Source of the DNA: Saturnia japonica | Taxonomy: Eukaryota; Arthropoda; Insecta; Lepidoptera; Saturniidae | DNA length: 64,000 nt | Reading direction: 5' to 3' | NCBI GenBank assembly: GCA_033032175.1 | Contig: CM065304.1 | Location: 16,616,001 to 16,680,000 of the forward strand | Made by a program: the position numbers and the translations under genes | Notes under the pieces: generated by a model | What the model saw: only the letters and a program-made list of their open reading frames with translations | Database searches by the model: none | What the model was told of the DNA's origin: nothing | Part shown: one piece after another, positions 23,277 through 33,322 of the stretch | Layout: each line of letters opens with the position of its first letter | Position numbering within the stretch: position 1 is the stretch's first letter

Positions 23277-24085
23277 GAATTGCTTATATGAAAATGCCAC
23301 TGCGTCAGTCCATCTGCAGGATCATACTTCAAACCTATCCTGTAACAGAGGAGAGCCAGACAAAAAGAGACGATATCTCTCCTAAATTGTTTACCACTAC
23401 ACTGGAAGATATTTTTAAGGTCCTGGGCTGGGGAGGACTAGACATAGATATAAATAAATGGCGAGCACATCATTCACCCTGGGTTTGCCGACAACATAGT
23501 AGTATTGGCTGTGACCATTGAAGACCTCCGTACTTGACGTCAATGACCTCAGTAAAGCCTCTGAACGAATTATCTTACAATGAACATGGACAAGATTGTT
23601 TCAAACGCCTATGTAGTTCCAACACCCGTATATTTCAGAAAGCATACGCTTGGAATTGATGATGGTTATGTTTAACTGGGACAAACTATCCAGTAGTGTA
23701 GAACCAATTTCGAGAAAAGGTCAATCGTCGAATCCAACTCGGCAGGACAGCATTTTGAAAGTGACGTAATATCTTCTCTTAAATCAAATCAGAAATGAGG
23801 AGATTCGCAGAAGAACCAATATCACTGACATAACCCTAAGGAGGGCTAGACTTAAGTTGCAGTGGGCAAGTTACGTAGCTCATAGAACGTATGACCAATG
23901 GGACCGAAGAGTTACCGAAGCTGCTGTGTGGGCAGACCCGCCACTGCGTGGTCCGACGATCTGGTAAAGGTTGCGGGAAGCCGCTGGTTGCAGGCAGTAC
24001 AGGACCAGTCGTTGTGGTGATCTTTGGGAGAGCCCTATGAGCAGCTGTGGACGTCTTTCGGCTGAAATGATGATATTGATTATTA
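23277..24085 (+). pseudogene. RTE-clade LINE: decayed reverse transcriptase and C-terminus
   Basis: RTE elements encode one protein with endonuclease and reverse transcriptase; this is the 3' third of one. ISPKLFTTTLEDIFKVLGW (about 23,372-23,430) matches the segment before the catalytic box. In another frame GFADNIVVLA (about 23,482-23,511) replaces the expected FADD, so a catalytic Asp is now Asn. Later fragments RRIQLG (about 23,730), NEEIRRRTNITDITLRRARL (about 23,792-23,851) and a W-x-LGE-like end follow in order. The copy ends at GGCTGAAATGATGAT, the usual RTE tail leading into a microsatellite. Stops and frameshifts throughout. The endonuclease is absent (5' truncation). Confidence 0.8.
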
Positions 24086-24620
24086 TAAAGAGGTTATATT
24101 TATGAGTGTTTGTAGGAAGCAATCTCCGGAACTACTAATCCGATTCTGAAAATGTATTTCTACATTATCTCTGAGTGATAAAGCAATTTTTTGTCCTTAT
24201 AATATTTTATATTGTAGTTAACGCGAGCGGAAGTCACAAGCGGTTGCTAGTAATATAGAATGTGCTTAAGTTACAAACTAGCCTAGACAAATGATAACGT
24301 TTTATACGTACCGATAACGTTAAACAAAATAGTTTTTTTTTACAATATAATGAACCTTAATGTCACTGTGAAGTAAATCTCTTTATTGTTTTATGAACTC
24401 TTTAAAAAGCTGCTTGCTAGTTTTCACGTTATAGTTACGTGTATAAAACATATGGTAGAATACCACAATAGTCTTCCACAGAATCATACTAGTTGTAACA
24501 CCTGCCATAGTGATACGCTTAAGCATATTGTGTTCCAAAATTAGCTGGTTTATATTTGGCAATCAAGTAGGGTAATACTCCTTGAATCCTGACCACCATG
24601 CCCATGGTGATAAACTTGTT
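24086..24620. other. AT-rich interval, no gene recognised
   Basis: Nothing identified except AT-rich sequence; a mixed-composition part begins near 24,560. Confidence 0.45.
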
Positions 24621-24765
24621 ACAGTAAACCACACTAGGCGTAGTGCAGTGCCGCGTAGTACCGCTGCCGCGTAGTACTGTATGTCCCATACAGTTTCATA
24701 TAAAAAATATTTCGTCGCGATGTGCCGTGACGCTCCGCTGCAATTCAGCTCCACTTAGTGCGGTC
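24621..24765. repeat. GC-rich block with direct and inverted short repeats
   Basis: TGCCGCGTAGTAC is repeated at 24,649-24,661 and 24,665-24,677. CTGTATG (24,677-24,683) and CATACAG (24,687-24,693) form a small hairpin. The 63-codon minus frame here is a by-product. It may be the end of an unrecognised DNA element; no termini or target duplication could be proven. Confidence 0.4.
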
Positions 24766-25517
24766 TTACCTTTACTCTCTTTTGCTGTGTTATATTGGTA
24801 TTAACCAGTATTTACCCACCTGCTAAGACGTTTGCAGGTCGGCATGACAGAGGTGACGAGTGAGGGACTAAATAATCTCTCGGTAGTCGTCATTGATGTT
24901 ATGATTTTACTGTGCTTATTATCAGCAACAACGAGGTTACTTTCCCGTGCTACAATTAAAAAAAAATACTGTCAACAAATTCAAAGTAATTTTAATGCAC
25001 TATAGTTATAACTTTTCATTCGCATTTTTTCTTTCCCAAATAATTTTCACGCAAATGTTTTGAATAAATGTACAAACAACAATTTACAGTTTCATTTTAT
25101 GTATGTATATACGCTTCAGTCGCAGTATAACAATCTAAAATATTTTATGAGGATATAATTAAAACTGGGTAATTTATTAAAAGTTACATGTATGGACGAT
25201 TGTTATTACAATATCATAAAGAGAACAGATTTGTATTTTTGTTAGTAACGATTAAACTCAAAAACTACTAGACAGATTTGAAAAATTATTTCACCAGTTA
25301 AATGCTGTATTATCACTAAGTAACATAAGCTATTTTTTTTTTAATATTGAGGATCCTTACGGGAATTCACTAATGTAACCCAAGGTGTAAAAAAATGACT
25401 TATAAAATGCCTTACATTGCGTGCACTGCAAAAACTATTGATTATAATAGAACAAAATTATATAAGTACACTACACACAACACCTCAATATCTACAAAAA
25501 AAAACCATAACCAAAGG
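24766..25517. other. interval without recognised gene; Helitron-like relic near 25,250-25,380
   Basis: The words AACTCAAAAACTACTAGACA and AAGTAACATAAGCTATTTTT parallel 9870-9950, marking another relic of that block. The remainder is AT-rich. Confidence 0.45.
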
Positions 25518-25815
25518 TTACTTACATCGGCAGGGAGTTCATCCTCACGCTTTAGAACCGTTCGGATGAAATGATCACGGAAAGTCCGGTTTCAAAGAGT
25601 TTCCTACCGGGAACGCTCCGGATGTCGAATAAGCTAGTTGCTGAGGGGTTTCCTAGTAGTCAAAATTTTGGAATTCTTTAAAAAGGGAGTGAATAGGTTT
25701 TTAAAGGGTCGGGAACGCGTATGTTATTCTTCTGGTGTTGCAAGCGTCCATAGACTCCGGTGACCGCTTACCATCACGCAGATCGCATGCTTGTTTGCCA
25801 TTATCGTGGTATTGA
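25518..25815 (+). repeat. lepidopteran interspersed-repeat relic (LINE/SINE 3'-end type)
   Basis: The order GGGAACGCGTATGTTATTCT, TCTGGTGTTGCAAGCGTCCA, GACCGCTTACCATCACGCAG and CTTGTTTGCCATTATCG follows a block I know as recurrent in lepidopteran genomes. The family name is not certain. No coding frame. Confidence 0.5.
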
Positions 25816-26880
25816 GTACAGATATAAGTTGCGTTTATGTGAAGATCGAAGAAATCATATAACAACTATCTTCGTCTAGGTACACAAATCATAGAAAGAA
25901 TTCCACTATTATACAATGCGAGAGTTTGTATGTATTTATGTCACTACGTAGAAAATATTGAAGATGATTTAAATGAAATTTAGCATAGAGTTTAGTTTTA
26001 CTCCTGGTCACTTTTTTATCACAAAATGTTTAATATAAATAAATACCGACAAACAAATACGAAGCTGGGAAGAGCTGCTAGTTCTATAAAATAATCGCAT
26101 GACATCGAATTCTTTTTCTGTCGTGACTAAATGTTATGATAATTAACGTAATCTCTCATTGAAATTATTATTCGTAATTATTAATCGAAATAATAGTCAA
26201 TGCATGAATTATACCTATGTACCATTTTTATATTTATTTTTATTAATTTAATACCTGCGATGTGAGTTTTCTACTCTGACTCTTGATCCACGTATATAAA
26301 CGGTGTAATAGGTTAAGTCTATTCCTGGTTAGCATTTCGCTGAAATATGTAATGTAAGAAAAAAATTGGACAAGATGAGAGTAACGAGTAGCAAGATGCG
26401 AAAAAAAACCCTAGGTATAATCTAGTTAAAACATACACAACATATGCACTGTAGATATATCATTGAAAATTAAAACTAAGATTGAATCTTCAAAGTTAAA
26501 TTAATTCTTTTCTTTCTATTTATTTTGTCGCAGCCAACCTTATAAGCACGTCGAATAGATATCCATTATGCATATAGGGCGCTATCAAAGGGAACAAGTA
26601 ATATGCAATTTTAAAAGGTGCTTCAAGAATGTTTTCCAAATAATATTATTTAATATGAACACAAAATTGAAATTAAAATTCTTGTTGTCTTCGGTGTGGT
26701 AAACAAAATCTTACTGCTAAAGTTCTCTAAATAGCTATGATTATTTTATGTGTTTAGAATTTATGAATACATTGAGTGACTTTAACAAATTCGTCAGTTT
26801 TCTTTATTTAATCTTGGCTATCCAGTAAAGTATTCGTAAACGTTTTTTCACTATTATATGTGTGTTTTCCAAGTTACATA
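25816..26880. other. interval without recognised gene; isolated splice-acceptor-like site
   Basis: A pyrimidine-rich tract ending TTTTGTCGCAG at 26,533 scores by eye as a good plus-strand splice acceptor. No donor or open frame follows at exon distance, so no exon is called. Confidence 0.4.
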
Positions 26881-27147
26881 TCCATACTTTTATAATGTTA
26901 CAAAGCTCAAGAGATTGGTTTTTGTTTGTTTATTTAAATGCGGTAATCTTTAGAACTACCTATCAGATTAACAATATTTTTGTATTTTAAAGCCTATATT
27001 GATTGAGAAAGGTTATTATAAGCCCATATTCACGGTGCGATCCTAAAGAGCGGAGCAGTAACTATAGAAAATCTGACAACCTGACAAGCTGTAGGCAAGT
27101 ACATGAAGTGAGAACAACGCCAGGCTTTCACCGTGGGGCACAGGTAG
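26881..27147 (+). mobile_element. Helitron-like element, family A (shortened)
   Basis: Starts TCCATACTTTTATAATGTTA with host A before it and ends CCGTGGGGCACAGGTAG. Contains GAGCGGAGCAGTAACTATAG. It differs from the 16,889 copy by deletions in the 3' half and a CTAG-to-GTAG change at the terminus. Confidence 0.6.
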
Positions 27148-28356
27148 CTTTCAATAAAGGCAAACATTTTTTTTTTAATTAGGTAGTTAAAATTATGTCT
27201 TTGCATTCTTTGATACTTTACGTTTACTAATATTCGTTTTGCAGATGCTATAAACGTATTATTATGAGAGGTGTTTCATTCTGTTAGCCCTATAGTGCAG
27301 CCAATGGCGTCGAAATCTAAATTCATGAGAATCAACGTGATTAAACCGAGGCCGGTGCTTCTACTAGTGTACACACAGCGCTTAGGTAGATAAAACGCGT
27401 TTATATAGGCGGCTCGATTGTTTATCGTTGCATAAATGTTTTACTGTCACATTTTCAAATATACGGGCGTTTATTAATCTTCTAGGGACGCAGGTCATCA
27501 GTATTCTTATAATTACTAATTATCATACTTAAAACCCGTATCAAGGGTTATTGTAGTTCAGAACTTTGGTGCAGCCGGTGGTTACATTTACTTATTTAAA
27601 ACGTGTGCCTATGATACGACATACGGTTGGAACTAAATTGGTTCTCAAAATAGAGTGACTCATAACTGGACTTTCAGTTAAGCATAAATGTTGATTGTAA
27701 ATCATTCATCATCATTATCTGATGAGTTCATGGAGTATAAAAGTAACTTTTTTAAAATTTAATAAAAAAGTATCAAGTGTAAAGTAGTGATGTAATTGTA
27801 TTGAATTTACATACGATTTACAAGTGCATATAATACCGTGCTTGATTCACATCATATTAATTCCTTTAAATAATAATCAAAGTATCCCACTGTTGGGCTA
27901 ACATTGCCAAGTGAAAACTATTTTGTGATATAGAAAAATGATATAACAATATTATATTATATGTATATTTAGAATGTTTTCATTAAAATTAAATACATAT
28001 TTGCGAAATAATCACACATAATAATTTTCAAAGATCGTCTGTTGTCTGACGACAATGTACAGACATTTACTTAAACCCGTTTATATCGAGGTACACTCGA
28101 CTTCGTAAAGAGCTCATAGTTTAAATTGACGTTTTGATGATAATATGATCAACTGGTAAATTATTGGTCGATAGCAATTGCATAATGTTACAGTATACGG
28201 ATATGGGTCAATTGTTATACGGGATATGATCGATCTGTGGAATTTATAGCGAAACGTATGAGTTCGATAGTTTCTTGCAGTTATTAATTTGGAATTTTCA
28301 ATGTGATATTACCTTGAATAAAAATATTGAAATTAACATAAACCGTATAAATTATT
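27148..28356. other. AT-rich interval, no gene recognised
   Basis: No motif-bearing frame. 27,270-27,420 is slightly GC-richer. No repeat boundary recognised. Confidence 0.45.
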
Positions 28357-28695
28357 TAAAAAAAACGGGCAAGTAGCGAGTAGTACTTGCGCCCTGGGGG
28401 TCCTGCAATGATTTTACATTACTTGCAGTATATTATTATAAATGTTATATTAAATGTGTAATGGATATTATACTTATATTGACTATGAAGTTCCATATAT
28501 CTTTGATACTTTAACTTAGAAACTTGTTATTTTTTTTACAGCAGCATGAGTTCATAAATCTTAGTATATGATATTAGTTTTAACTTTATACCTCAAGTCG
28601 TTTTCAAGAAAAAGGATCTTGACACACTAGCAGACAGACAGACACAGGCGGAAAACAAATGACCCTATAAAGGTTCAGTTATTTTTCATTATGAG
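28357..28695 (+). repeat. dispersed repeat H, 5' part, interrupted by the LINE
   Basis: AAAACGGGCAAGTAGCGAGT at the start and CTTGACACACTAGCAGACAG, then GACCCTATAAAGGTTC at the end, follow a repeat common in Lepidoptera. That family normally closes with a GGTTCCG...GAGGTACGGAACCCTAAAAA block. The closing block is found on the other side of the LINE at 31,871-31,890 (GGTACGAAGCCTTAAAAAGG). A minus-strand relative lies at 58,345-58,546. Confidence 0.65.
28686..28695. repeat. left target-site duplication of the LINE
   Basis: TCATTATGAG, identical to 31,862-31,871. The ATG used by the 869-codon frame lies inside this duplication. Confidence 0.9.
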
Positions 28696-31300
28696 TAGAC
28701 TAGGAATGACCGACCACCCGTCCATAACGTTAGTCTCAGTTTATCTCTCGCCGAGGAAAGAGCCTCTCAGGTCTGACCTAGAAAAGCTACTTTCGCTCGG
28801 TGAATCGGTCATTATAGCGGGTGACCTCAATTGTGGACACACTTCGTTTGGCAATTGGAGAGACTCCAGTAATGGGGTTAAACTCGAAGAGCTAACGAAC
28901 GTGCTAAACTTTGATGTCATAGCGCCACCCACTCCCACCCACTTTCAAGACAACTGTATGCCGACAGTGCTTGATGTAGCTCTCATTAAAGGTATCGCGC
29001 TTCGGTTACGACTCATTCGGGTCGTACACGAGCTCGACTCCGACCACCGTCCGGTCATCATGCAGCTAGGTCAACCAGACGACTCTAGCCCTCCTTCGGT
29101 CCAAGTGGTTGACTATGCCAAGCTAAAACATTATCTTGCGGACAGGCCGTCCTCGTCCAGCTTAGATAGGATCCCGGACGTATTGGGGTCCGTTGCGGAC
29201 GTAGATCTCGCGATCGATTCCCTGGTCGACCACCTGCAGGCCGGCATCGGAGAGGCCTCGAGAGAGGTCGAAGAGGCGAGCGATCGCCGCTTCGTACTCC
29301 CTGCCGACGTGCGGGCGTTGTTGACGGAAAAGAACGCGGCGACTCGTGCGCACGACCACTATCCGACCGAGGAAAACCGCGCACGTTTACGCGCACTTCA
29401 AAGATCGGTTAGAGCCCGTATATTAGAACTCAGAAGTCACAGATGGGACGCCCTCGTCGAAGGGCTAAGGCCGTCGCATCTGGCTTACTGGAAATTAGCT
29501 CACAGCCTCAAAATAGAGGCTTCTTATCTTATGCCCCCCCTCGAGAGGGGTCCCGGTATACCGCTCGCCTTCGATAGCAGCGACAAGGCGGAGTGCCTCG
29601 CCACTTGTTTGGAGAGCCAGTGCTCTCCGAACAGTGTCGATGCAAATACCGACCGGGTCGAGGGTATCGATGGATGCGTGCGGGAGCTGGATAAGCTCCC
29701 CGCGACAGACTCCCTGTCCCCAGTCACGTCTGAGGAGGTTCTTTCCATTATAAAAAGCCTTAAGCTTAGAAAAGCACCAGGTCCCGACGGGATCAGGAAT
29801 GAAGTACTTAGACTTCTTCCCGATCGCCTCATAGCTCTTCTGGTCTGCATCTTCAATGTAGCCATAGCCCACTGCCATTTTCCAACCGCCTGGAAAAAGG
29901 CCATAGTCATAGGTATCCGTAAGCCCGGCAAGAGCGCGTCGCTTCCCGACAGCTATCGCCCGATCAGTCTCCTAAATACTTTAGGGAAAATGTACGAGCG
30001 GATCCTTCTGAACCGTCTCAAGTCAGTAATAGAGGAGAAAGACCTCTATCCGCCTGAGCAATTCGGTTTCCGTGCTAGATATTCTTGCACTCATCAAGTG
30101 CACCGCCTCACGGAGCACGTTGCATTTAATTTTGCTGAATTATATAAACCCCGCCGTACACTTGCGGTCTTTTTCGACGTGGCCAAGGCCTTTGATAAGG
30201 TCTGGCACGAGGGATTGATCTACAAGTTGTATCACTTTGAAGTCCCCGATAGGCTAATTAAAATAATTCGCGACTATCTAACAGATCGCACCTTTCGCTA
30301 TAGAGTGGAAGGTGAATTGTCCACGCCCCGTCCAATACGCTCAGGCGTTCCCCAAGGTTCGATCCTGGCTCCTAGCCTATTTAACCTGTACGTCAGTGAC
30401 CTACCTCGACTCCCAGAGGTCGAGGTAGGGCTATACGCTGACGATACAGTCTTATATGCCTCAGATAGGAATAGATCCCACCTCAGACACAAAGTCCAAC
30501 GCTCCGTGACCACTCTCGGGAAGTGGTTTAACGAGTGGCGTATAGCCGTTAATCCCTCGAAGAGCGCCGCGATGCTCTTCGATGTGGATTCGTCACAGAT
30601 ACCGTGGAAGCTTAAACCTGTTAAGCTCTACGATAATCCGATTCCGTATGTAAGAGAGACCAAATATCTAGGGGTAACCCTAGATAGTAGGCTCTCTTTT
30701 AGACCCCACATCCGTAAGGTTAGGAACAGGGCCGCGTGGGTCCTGGGCCGGTTGCATCCTCTGTTGTGTTCGGTGAGTAAAATGTCCACGCGACATAAGC
30801 TCACGCTCTACAAGACGTGTATTCGACCAATTTTGACATACAGTTGCGCCGTGTTCGCACATATGTCCGAGTCGAGTTTCAAACGGTTACAATCGATACA
30901 GAATAGGTTCCTCTATCGTCTCACCGGGGCCCCGTGGTATGTTCGAAGCGTAGATCTCCATAGAGATATGGAGCTTCCTTCGATACATGCCTACGTTAAA
31001 CAGCTCTCCCGTTCGTATTTCGACACCGCGTCGAACCACGCGAATCCGTTAATAAAAACAGCCGCCACTTATGTTCCGGCACCCACGGACATCCGGTGCA
31101 AACGCCGGCCGCGCAATATTTTTATTGATCCCGACGATCACATCGAAAATTCGAATAAATATTACACATCCGTCTCTCCAAACAGAGCGTGCCAGCGCCC
31201 ACGCCCGCGTAACCACCGTTCTCTCCGCAGAGGGCGGGCGGTCAATTTCGCTCCAGCACACCCGTCACGTCCACCCTCTCTAGCGGTAACCCAAGCCTAG
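28691..31300 (+). CDS. LINE ORF2: partial endonuclease plus complete reverse transcriptase, 869 codons
   Basis: In an intact element this protein nicks DNA and copies the element RNA into the nick. Seen here: the C-terminal half of an APE-type endonuclease with GDLN (residues 44-47) and SDHRPV (117-122), then a linker. The reverse transcriptase has KAPGPDG (361-367), FFDVAKAFDKV (494-504, motif A, Asp496), SGVPQGSILAP (551-561, motif B) and LYADDTVLYA (581-590, motif C, Asp584/585). Next come KYLGVTLDSRLSF and a basic C-terminus without RNase H. This layout fits the jockey clade. The first ATG (28,691) is host DNA in the target duplication and happens to be in frame; the first Met inside the element is codon 6. 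The N-terminal endonuclease residues are missing, so nicking activity is unlikely while the polymerase motifs look intact. Confidence 0.93.
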   Translation: MSRLGMTDHPSITLVSVYLSPRKEPLRSDLEKLLSLGESVIIAGDLNCGHTSFGNWRDSSNGVKLEELTNVLNFDVIAPPTPTHFQDNCMPTVLDVALIKGIALRLRLIRVVHELDSDHRPVIMQLGQPDDSSPPSVQVVDYAKLKHYLADRPSSSSLDRIPDVLGSVADVDLAIDSLVDHLQAGIGEASREVEEASDRRFVLPADVRALLTEKNAATRAHDHYPTEENRARLRALQRSVRARILELRSHRWDALVEGLRPSHLAYWKLAHSLKIEASYLMPPLERGPGIPLAFDSSDKAECLATCLESQCSPNSVDANTDRVEGIDGCVRELDKLPATDSLSPVTSEEVLSIIKSLKLRKAPGPDGIRNEVLRLLPDRLIALLVCIFNVAIAHCHFPTAWKKAIVIGIRKPGKSASLPDSYRPISLLNTLGKMYERILLNRLKSVIEEKDLYPPEQFGFRARYSCTHQVHRLTEHVAFNFAELYKPRRTLAVFFDVAKAFDKVWHEGLIYKLYHFEVPDRLIKIIRDYLTDRTFRYRVEGELSTPRPIRSGVPQGSILAPSLFNLYVSDLPRLPEVEVGLYADDTVLYASDRNRSHLRHKVQRSVTTLGKWFNEWRIAVNPSKSAAMLFDVDSSQIPWKLKPVKLYDNPIPYVRETKYLGVTLDSRLSFRPHIRKVRNRAAWVLGRLHPLLCSVSKMSTRHKLTLYKTCIRPILTYSCAVFAHMSESSFKRLQSIQNRFLYRLTGAPWYVRSVDLHRDMELPSIHAYVKQLSRSYFDTASNHANPLIKTAATYVPAPTDIRCKRRPRNIFIDPDDHIENSNKYYTSVSPNRACQRPRPRNHRSLRRGRAVNFAPAHPSRPPSLAVTQA

Positions 31301-31799
31301 GTCCGTTCCTCGGTGTGAAACCCTTGGGTCAGGCAACCGCCCGCGCGATACAAGTGACACTGTACGTGCATCACTTAGCTACCTACATACAACACTACAC
31401 ACGTATGAACATACACACGTGCACACCACACAGGTACATAGGTTCTGTGAGGGACCTTTTTTTTTCTTTTTTTACGCTAGTTTGTTAGCGCTAGTTAGTG
31501 TAGAAACATTCCGATTATTGAATACACATACGCACGGTTCCTTCCTTCCTCCCAGGAGGAAGGGAACGTGCCTATGTGTATATTTAGTTAGCTCGAATCG
31601 TAGGTGTAGGGATTCGAATAGATCGCGACCTATTTGCGAACGCGACGACCGCCCGAGCCGAGGTCCGGCTACTTTGGCACCCTCGTGCGAGTCGTCCACA
31701 AAACTTTCGCGGCTGAGTGCCCTCTGCGCTCGCCCCCAAGTCCGGTGAAGCTGTAAAAGCCGCAGCGGCTTTAGGGCCCCTAAGGCTAACAGTGTAGTC

Positions 31800-31804
<5 letters not shown>
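31301..31804 (+). other. 3' UTR of the jockey-type LINE
   Basis: GC-rich untranslated tail between the stop codon and the poly(A). It has a TTCCTTCCTCC/GGAGGAAGGGAA stem near 31,541-31,568, and two adjoining terminal palindromes at 31,758-31,783. The 109-codon frame at 31,419-31,748 lies within it. I regard it as chance, because its counterpart is not preserved in the fragments at 15.5 and 41.8 kb. Confidence 0.8.
31756..31783 (+). promoter_or_regulatory. paired terminal hairpins in LINE 3' UTR, candidate RT recognition signal
   Basis: AGCCGCAGCGGCT (31,758-31,770) is an odd palindrome immediately followed by TTAGGGCCCCTAA (31,771-31,783), another. Both recur in the decayed copy at 41,824-41,836 and 41,848-41,859. 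Stem-loops near the 3' end are known to be recognised by the reverse transcriptase in some LINEs; that role here is an inference. Confidence 0.5.

Positions 31805-31861
<57 letters not shown>
31805..31861 (+). repeat. poly(A) tail of the LINE
   Basis: A run of more than 50 A residues closing the element, directly followed by the right target duplication. Confidence 0.95.
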
Positions 31862-31865
<4 letters not shown>

Positions 31866-31871
31866 TATGAG
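31862..31871. repeat. right target-site duplication of the LINE
   Basis: TCATTATGAG, identical to 28,686-28,695. Confidence 0.9.
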
Positions 31872-31890
31872 GTACGAAGCCTTAAAAAGG
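31871..31890 (+). repeat. dispersed repeat H, 3' end after LINE interruption
   Basis: GGTACGAAGCCTTAAAAAGG corresponds to the closing block of the family that begins at 28,357. The LINE therefore inserted in the last 30 bp or so of this repeat. Confidence 0.6.
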
Positions 31891-32056
31891 TACTCATAAA
31901 ACACTTAGACAATAAATTCTTAGACTTAGACTTATGATTGAACTACAAAGTTAATAAATAGAGTTAAAAACCCCCGTGATAGCTAAAGATTTTTGGAGTA
32001 AACTTTTTTCTCAATTTGAGACTTAAAGAAATCAAATTTTACAGTAAAATTATTAT

Positions 32057-33322
32057 TTTAGGCCCGTACATATAAAATTAGCGTTTAGTTGAACTGTCCA
32101 CTTTGATCTCAAATATCTGGTGTTTTGATTAAGAATTCCAAATTCAAATTTATTTCAAATTTATGCTTGTGTGTTTCTAATTTAGTGATTCATTTGTTTT
32201 GGCACCATTTGATTTATATTTAACATCATTCTTTTCACAAAATGGAAAACTTACAATTTCGCATAATTTACAAATATGAGTTCCACCGTGGCATCAGCGC
32301 TGCAGAAACTGCTTGAAGGATTAATGATGTGTATGGGGAAGCTACTGTAAAAGAAAGCACGGTACGTTTTTTATTCCGTTTTCGTTCTGGAAATTTTGAC
32401 CTACGAAACAAACCCCGTGGACGCCCGGAGACCTTAGTTGATAATGAAGAAATAAAGGTAATCGCGGAAGCGGATCCATGGCAAACCACGTCAGAGTTAG
32501 CGGCATATTTCGGTGAAGTGATAAAACAATTTCAATTCACTTGAAACAAATTGAAAAAGTGTAACAGCTCAAGACATGGGTACCGCATGAATTGGCTGTG
32601 ATGCACACCAACAAATACGCATTAAGTGCTGCGTTACATTACTCGGCCGTCACAATAACCAGGGATTTTTAAATTGTATTGTTACTTGTGACGAAAAATG
32701 GATCTTTTACATTAATCAAAAACGATCATCACAGTGGTTGAACCCAGGAGAACCGGCCAAATCCTGTCCCAAGAGAAAGTTGATTCAGCAAATGGTACTG
32801 GTGAGTTTTTGGTGGACCGGTATTGGTATCATACACTACAGCTTCCTAAGATCTAACTACACGATAACGGCAGATCTGTGTTGTCATCAATTGCAAACCA
32901 TGATGGAAAAGCTAGCCGTTAAACTACCGAGACGGGTCAATCTCTGTAACACACTGCTGCTTCAGAACAACGCTAGAGCCCATACTTCACGACAGACGGT
33001 CGCTAAATTAGAAGAACTGTGGTTGAAATGTCTCCAATACCACCATACTTTCTGGATCTTGCTCCAAAAGATTACCACTTTTTTCGGAATTTGGACAATT
33101 TCCTGCAAGCAAAAAAATTAAATTCCGATGAGGCTGCCCAAACCGCCTTCAAAGATTTTATTGATTCTCGCTCGCACAATTTTTTCAGCAATGGAATCAA
33201 TGACCTACCTATAAAATGACGAAAGTGCCTAGATAATAGTGGTACATACTTCGATGGGTTAAATCTATAACATTTTTTTTTACTTTTATATATAAAACGC
33301 TAATTTCATAGGACCTCGTAAT
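32057..33322 (+). mobile_element. mariner transposon, nearly full length (cecropia-like), about 1.27 kb
   Basis: The left terminus TTTAGGCCCGTACATATAAA (from 32,057) and the right terminus (reverse complement TACGAGGTCCTATGAAATTA, ending about 33,322) share AAATTAGCGTTT and form inverted repeats. TA dinucleotides flank both ends, as expected for mariner. Total length and a coding span of about 343 codons are normal for the family. The subfamily call is from remembered motifs. Confidence 0.85.
32242..33270 (+). pseudogene. mariner transposase, broken and missing a catalytic Asp
   Basis: Starts MENLQFRIIYKYEFHRG at 32,242 and ends ...SGTYFDGLNL then TAA at 33,270, a span typical of a full transposase. 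N-terminal helix-turn-helix with RGRPETLVDNEEIKVIAEAD (about 32,419-32,478). TCDEKW keeps the first catalytic Asp (about 32,689). LLLQNNARAHT (about 32,959-32,991) has Asn where the family has HDN, so the second catalytic Asp is lost. DLAPKDYHFF (about 33,056-33,085) keeps the third. There is a stop in the N-terminal helix (GISAAETA then TGA) and a TGA replacing Trp near the C-terminus. Frameshifts lie around 32,515 and 33,030. It cannot encode an active enzyme. Confidence 0.88.

Larger units (their letters stand above)
28696..31861 (+). mobile_element. 5'-truncated jockey-clade LINE, recent insertion
   Basis: A non-LTR retrotransposon copy bounded by the perfect 10-bp duplication TCATTATGAG. 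It comprises an open ORF2 lacking its 5' end (to 31,300), a 3' UTR of about 500 bp and a poly(A) of more than 50 residues (to about 31,861). ORF1 and the first part of the endonuclease are missing, so insertion was an incomplete target-primed reverse transcription. Intact frame, long A tail and perfect duplication all point to a young insertion. Its base composition is far GC-richer than the flanks. Older 3' fragments of the same family lie at 15,478 and about 41,745, all in the same orientation. Confidence 0.92.

Noticed and set aside
26521..26534. Strong acceptor-like TTTTGTCGCAG as an exon start
   Set aside because: No donor or open frame follows within normal exon distance, so an exon cannot be supported.
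29085..29931. Minus-strand open frames of 103, 65, 127 and 135 codons
   Set aside because: They lie opposite the intact LINE ORF2, have no motif, and owe their openness to its GC-rich codon use.
31419..31748. 109-codon plus frame in the LINE 3' UTR
   Set aside because: No recognised domain and not preserved in the other fragments of the same UTR; treated as chance.
31771..31783. TTAGGG as a telomeric repeat
   Set aside because: Single occurrence forming a palindrome in a LINE 3' UTR; insect telomeres use TTAGG arrays, which are absent here.
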